Shown: positions 59,201-64,000 of the stretch, piece after piece
Numbering within the stretch: position 1 is the first letter of the stretch
Layout: each line of letters starts with the position of its first letter
Assembly: GCA_964017195.1 (NCBI GenBank)
Contig: OZ024897.1
Coordinates: forward strand, 8,073,951 to 8,137,950
DNA from: Siderastrea radians
Taxonomy: Eukaryota > Cnidaria > Anthozoa > Scleractinia > Rhizangiidae
Direction: 5' to 3'
DNA: 64,000 bases
Notes under the pieces: generated by a model
Databases searched by the model: none
What the model was told of the DNA's origin: nothing
What the model saw: the letters and a program-made list of their open reading frames with translations, nothing else
Position numbers and translations under genes: made by a program

Positions 59201-59311
59201 GGCCCTGCATCGGTAGAAGATGTTGGGAAAATTATTGTGTCACCGTTAAGTTCACCTGAGAAGGGATGGCGGCACAAACAGCAATCACAGCAACAGAATG
59301 GACCTGACTGA
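56247..59311 (+). CDS. CCDC92: CCDC92 homologue, coiled-coil protein (3 exons)
   Basis: Exons 56247-56382, 56454-56504, 58293-59311; GT-AG, 1206 nt, 401 aa. The N-terminus (QLQNAESSILFMQQEHAKTL, then LYTEINKLQKKC) matches the CCDC92 family domain. A long coiled coil follows in exon 3 and ends in DTIAYLTSQLH, a block conserved in vertebrate CCDC92. The rest (~residues 160-401) is low-complexity, rich in Ser, Pro and basic residues, with a RPLPDDYVEFL motif recalling the vertebrate C-terminal region. Vertebrate CCDC92 is a centriole/cilium-associated protein that interacts with CEP164; the same role here is inferred. It is divergently paired with Deltex. Intron 2 (1.8 kb) carries an ~80-bp direct repeat. 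Confidence 0.88.
57290..58200 (+). repeat. ~80-bp direct repeats in CCDC92 intron 2
   Basis: 57290-57370 and 58121-58200 share TTTATACAACRAGCCTTTGG and adjoining AAAATACTGCCARTRGAACT in order. Between them, 57140-57200 contains CTAGCCTCCAATGCAGACAT, a segment resembling a dispersed coral repeat. No extra exon seen. Confidence 0.6.
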
Positions 59312-59676
59312 AACATGCATACAATGCTTTTATGGGAACATTCAGCAAAGTGTGCTTAAAAGATGTAATTTCAATATTAAGAAATAGCATGTACATTCTT
59401 TACTTGTAAATAGTGTGTATATTTTTAGTTCTCACAGCTTTCTCTTACAATATTTTGTTTTCTATTTTAAGGAAATAGTTTTAAAGTTCAGTTCAGAGGT
59501 GATGTTGTACAGTAATATAACGGTAGATCAAAGTTGACAAATGCTTCTGGTAGTAAAAGCGGTCTAAAGATGATTTTATCAAAGTTTTGTAATTATCATT
59601 TTCTTTCAAGTGGTAATTTTGTTATGGTCATTTCTCAAATTTTTTTTAGTTTATTTGTGCTGGTGTTTTTAAAGAT

Positions 59677-60032
59677 AATAAAGCACCTAGGTCCATTTCA
59701 GGTCTAAGAGAAAGTATTGTTGAATTTCAAATTCAAGGTTGAAACCTATGTTATTAGTGTGTATGTGTATGGGAATGATGCAGGCTAAGTTATTGCAAAA
59801 ATAATTATTAAACATGTAGATAAAAACTGCACACACTGCTATTATGTAGTGTAAAACTTTTACTGTGGTAGACACAAGTGTAAGTGGTGATAAAAATGTG
59901 AAGAGCCCAGACTTTTTGTAACCTGGAAGTTACCAAAAAATAAAATTTAGTGAATGTCTTGAAGATTTCTTTTGCTGATTTGTTACATCGTATTCATTTC
60001 CTTAACCTATTCTTTCTTAGAGTTTAAATAAA
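59677..60032 (+). terminator. Candidate polyadenylation signals of CCDC92
   Basis: AATAAA occurs at 59677-59682, 59939-59944 and 60027-60032, giving 3' UTRs of about 0.4-0.7 kb. Which is used cannot be told. Nothing else is recognisable in 59312-60621. Confidence 0.4.
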
Positions 60033-60621
60033 AGTGTAAATTTTCTCAGAGTCTGCCTTTTCAGGTATTTTTTGAAAGGTAATTTTTTGACAATATTTTG
60101 GTGAAGTTGGAGAATACATATGTGTTAAAACTTCCATCTGATTGTTGAGAGGCTTAAAATTTTTTAATTTCCAAAAAAAAAAACTTGAAAAATAACAGAA
60201 ATGGATGTAGAAATTTTGCTGTGCTAAGATGCAAGAAAGTATTTTCAAACAAAATTAATTTCAATGGCTATTTTCCAGCCTTAACCGTCAATTCATTTAG
60301 GTGATGTAACTGGACCCTAGCAAGTTGTTGAATCTCGGGGTTGGCCAGAACTTTTGGTATTACGTATTCAGAAAGTTTTGATGTTGGGCATACAATACTC
60401 TTAACCGGACATGATATGGGAATTTGGTATAATCATTTGCTTTTCAGGAAAGAAATCTTAAATTTCTGCTATACAGTATGTGTTCTTCACTGTTTTTAGG
60501 GGGACCAGTTTGGACATATCAGGTAATTTATTTTAAGGAAATTGCTATACCACTACCTCTCCCCTGACCGACCTTACACTCTATTTTGTTAAAAAAGGGT
60601 CACAGGCTCGGTGAGGTGGGC

Positions 60622-60971
60622 AGGGGGGGTACTCCCATATATAAGCCTTATGGCTATGTGCCGCTGTGAAGGGTATGACTTTCAAGCAGATTAGTCTAGG
60701 ATATGGCCGGACATAAAGAGATTTGGTCTAGAACAGGGTATCGTTTATTGGGAAATTTATCAGTTGTCAGGAGCCCAATAACGGGCTCCTGCAGTTGTAT
60801 GAAGAATTCAGTCTTGAATAGGGTTTGACACTCGGCAAGTCTGGGATAGGGTGGGAATTTTTAGAATAGGGTTGCACAATGTAGCTGAGCATAGTCTTGT
60901 TTACGGTAAGGGTATCAGAGTACCAGTGGCACATCTCCAACCAACAAATTTACAGAGTACCCCCTAGGGGG
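60622..60971 (+). mobile_element. Dispersed repeat, GGGGGTACTC ends
   Basis: Begins GGGGGGGTACTCCCATATAT and ends with the inverted GAGTACCCCC. The interior has recurring TCTAGAATAGGGTAT-like blocks. Resembles an abundant anthozoan repeat. Intergenic between CCDC92 and PRPF19. Confidence 0.55.
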
Positions 60972-61274
60972 TTTGCAGGTTAGCCACGTTTTCATTTGCT
61001 CAACCTGTTCCACATGACGCTTGATTGAATTCAAACCCGTACAAGTTTTGTACTATTATATATACATGGCACTGCAAAAAATTCCAAAATTAATATGAGG
61101 ATACCATATTTAATGCCGGAATAAACATTTAAACATAATTTTTGACTTAACAACCCTTAAATGGAGTCAGCTGTTTAACACATCGGTTAAATTTCCCCGG
61201 GAGTTTTTCAAGTTAATATGAAAACCAATTTCTATTAGACTGCTAGCAGTCCCTTTTCTTGATAAACAAGGGGG

Positions 61275-61312
<38 letters not shown>

Positions 61313-61931
61313 ACGTGAAACACAAAATTTCGGATTTATCAACTGATTGATAAGGTAGATTGGCCACCATAAAGAGATTGAAAGCTGACGTTTTGAGCGT
61401 TAGCCCTTCTTCAGAGCGAATGGTCGATTGATAGTTGAAAGGGTGTGCAAAAGCCAAGAGCGCGCAGTGAGACTGGAAGGACTTCTAGCCGTCTAAATTT
61501 CTATTAAAACTTAAATTTTCTCGACTTTAGGAATTATGTTAGAATAACTTAACTCATAACACGTGAATGTTCAGTTTTTTTTTCCAAACTGCTATCTGGG
61601 CTGTTCAGGTTACCAAATGAGGAAATAAATAATTTATAGCATAATCAGTTTAAAATGTTGAATAGAATCAAGACTATTTACTGTGTAATTTTTTAGTATC
61701 TACTTAACGAATTTTGTGAAACATAATATGCTTTCTGCCGATCTGTTACCTTCGGGATGTGAAAAGAAAGAACAAATAGTTGGAGTGGGAAAGGGACAAA
61801 AGGGTTGCTCTTGGAGGTTGGGTATCCTGTGATCCTCCCTGAGCAAAGGAAAGGGATGAGCTGGAAAAGGACTGGTGCAGGATTATTTCCCACAATCCTT
61901 TATTGCTGCACATGCTTTGCAAGGAAACAAA
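60972..61931. promoter_or_regulatory. PRPF19 upstream region
   Basis: No TATA box near the gene. TTTCCCACAATCCTTT lies about 45 bp upstream of the ATG and AAAATGGCG spans it. Otherwise nothing recognised. Confidence 0.3.
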
Positions 61932-63436
61932 ATGGCGCTCTTCTGTTCAAGTAAGTCTATCTGTATTACATTGTTTTAAACCTCCTTTTGGCAGGGATCG
62001 ATCGCTAAATCTCTTTCTAGATCTGAGTGCGGAAATGGCTTATTTTATGATTCATAATTTTTTATTTCAATTTGCATCGCTGGTGCCAGTTTGAAAGATC
62101 ATGGAGTGTTCGTTTATACTGGCGAAATGTCAATGTATTTTGCCAAAGTTGTATGTAACTCAGGGTTTTTAAGGGCATCATTACTATAATTAAGAATTGT
62201 TTGATAATATCCTTCGAGGTCCATTGTAGTAGTTACACCGAATTACCGTTATACCACAGCACTCGATCGGTCGAGTTTTAATGTTTCTTGGAACGATACA
62301 AAGCTATCTTTTCTAGTTGACTGTAACTTTAGTTTAATTTGCACACGATGAAAATCGTCAGGAATTGCACTTGCTTTTTTGGTCATGATACTGAAGATCT
62401 GCGTGTTCTTTTTTAACTTAAAATCATGCAGGATTTCTACATTCTTGCATGTAGTATGCATGCCAGCATTTTTAAGGCTGTGAAAGATCTGGTATTATTT
62501 TGAATGTTGTGTTTCATATTTGGAGTAGTTTTCAATTGAGTGTCAAAAGTTCTTTGTCATTGCTTTGGTTTTGCTTTACCATACTCTCTGATTGGTTGAA
62601 AGCAGTCACACCATCTTCCCAACCAGTGAGAAGTAAAACTAAAACCATTCTGACTTGGTCACATGCTCTTTCCTGCAGTTGACATTAGCTAGATGTATTT
62701 GCTTTGACTTCTGACTGGTTCATTGTGATGTTTGCATCTGTTGTAATTGATCAGCATAATTACTTTGGTTTGGTTTTATGGCACTCCGCCCCATACCCCG
62801 AGGTTGTTTGCTTGGTAGAGATTCAACTGCAGTTTAACAGGGGTATAGAATGGTCCCCAAAACTAGCTTGCATCTTGGCATTTTTCAGCCAAGTCTCCAA
62901 ATCTTAGCTTTTTCTAGCACAAGTCTCAGAATCTTAAATTCAAAAGAATTGAAAGCTTTCCGTAATCTCAAATTTTGGAAAACTGCTGTCTTGAAGTCTA
63001 GGAGATGATAGCATTGGTTATTAGCTCAGCAAATGTTCACTGAAAGTAATTTAAATGCTTCAAGTTTCCTTAACAACCTACGATGCCCAAACTGAGCTGA
63101 TCTTGGACTGGGATTATTTGTCTTAAGCTTGGAAATTCTTCTAAATATAAAGTCTTGGCATCAAATATTAAAACAATGGTCTTGTCATCTTGCTAAGTCA
63201 TATTGACCATTCTATACCCTTTATGTCACATTTCAGGGTAAAAATGTGCAACACTGGATTAATGCAATTTTTTTTTTTACATGTAGTCAGCAATGAAGTC
63301 CCAGAGCACCCTTGTGTCTCGCCATCTTCTAACTGTGTGTTTGAGAGACGGCTGATTGAAAAGTACATCGCTGAAAATGGCACTGATCCAATCAGTGGTG
63401 AACCCATCTCAGAAGAACAGCTGATCGATATCAAGG
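61932..63436 (+). CDS. PRPF19: PRPF19 pre-mRNA processing factor 19, 5' part (U-box), runs off window
   Basis: Exon 1 is 61932-61950 (MALFCS plus one base) and exon 2 is 63287-63436. Joined they read [19 protein letters not shown]..., continuing through [20 protein letters not shown] and SEEQLIDIK. This matches the PRP19 U-box closely, including the split codon at the exon junction. The U-box acts as a ubiquitin ligase in the NineTeen spliceosome complex and in DNA repair; the later coiled coil and WD40 domain must lie beyond 64000. Intron 1 is 1.3 kb. The remaining 63437-64000 is intronic, with no further exon seen. The start ATG sits in AAAATGGCG, a YY1-like context common in housekeeping genes. 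Confidence 0.95.
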
Positions 63437-64000
63437 GTAAGATTATTTTGATGGAGTGCATTACTCTTGTGAATGTTTGCTCATAATTACGGCATGACTG
63501 TACTCTGAATGATTGCTTCCATTTCACATGAGGTTAGGAAATCGTGCATAAATTATGATATAATGTTATACTTTATACATTTGTAAGCTTTCTTTATAAG
63601 CATAAAATTAATAAACTCATCAGTTTGCCCGTACAAAGCCTGATGTAAACAGTCAGGGGAGTTTGGAAACATCAAAAAGCACCTCTTCAAGCCCTTGCCT
63701 GTGGAAGTTGCTCGTCCTAACATAAACTTCAGTATTCTTTGAAAGTATTTCTTTAATTGCATCTGGTAGCTATGTCAGCAATGTGACATTTTCTCTATCA
63801 CCAACTTGAAATCTGCTAATGCTCTTTGTCCAAGCCATTTAATTTTGTTTTCTGAATGGGCCCTTGGCACGTCTTTGACACACGGTATGAAATTTGTTAT
63901 CCTTACAAAAATAACAGAATTAACATTGTTTCCCCTTGTTTTTAATGTCTCAATTCATCACTTGCAATTCAACATGGTAGATTTGGTACCATGTGACCAA

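Overview
This is eukaryotic, intron-rich, AT-rich DNA dense in short inverted-repeat transposons. The proteins are animal (PRPF19, Deltex, CCDC92, ASPHD-type hydroxylase, DAO-family oxidase, F-box/LRR). A Penelope-like RT remnant and several MITE families look like those common in stony-coral genomes. The best guess is an anthozoan cnidarian, probably a scleractinian coral; the species cannot be named from sequence alone. All intron boundaries I placed are GT-AG and phase-consistent.

Layout. 1-7.3 kb: no convincing host gene, only MITEs and a broken Harbinger-like relic. 7.3-10.5 kb, minus strand: six-exon D-amino-acid-oxidase-family gene (DAO1), ending in the peroxisomal signal SKL. 13.4-39.8 kb: two direct copies of a ~13-kb segment. 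Each copy carries a five-exon DAO-family gene on plus (DAO2, DAO3) and a convergent single-exon F-box/LRR gene on minus. DAO2 and DAO3 proteins appear to differ at one residue. The F-box copy in unit 1 has a nonsense codon; the unit 2 copy is open. The units also differ by reciprocal TTAA-flanked insertions: 384 bp only in unit 1, 1,675 bp only in unit 2. 39.9-40.9 kb, plus: intronless membrane-anchored aspartyl/asparaginyl beta-hydroxylase-domain gene (ASPHD-like), followed 46 bp after its stop by a MITE that supplies the first AATAAA. 40.9-46.3 kb: TE-rich, with two hAT-like elements carrying different cargo and a long perfect inverted repeat. 46.3-55.9 kb, minus: complete seven-exon Deltex-type E3 ligase (WWE-WWE-RING-DTC) with many TEs in its introns. 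56.2-59.3 kb, plus: complete three-exon CCDC92 homologue, head-to-head with Deltex across a ~365-bp CCAAT-containing promoter. 61.9-64 kb, plus: the first two exons of PRPF19, which runs off the window.

Function. The oxidase cluster suggests local expansion of a peroxisomal D-amino-acid (or related) oxidation activity, with an F-box gene carried along in the duplication. Deltex, PRPF19 and the F-box protein are unrelated ubiquitin-pathway components; nothing indicates they act together.
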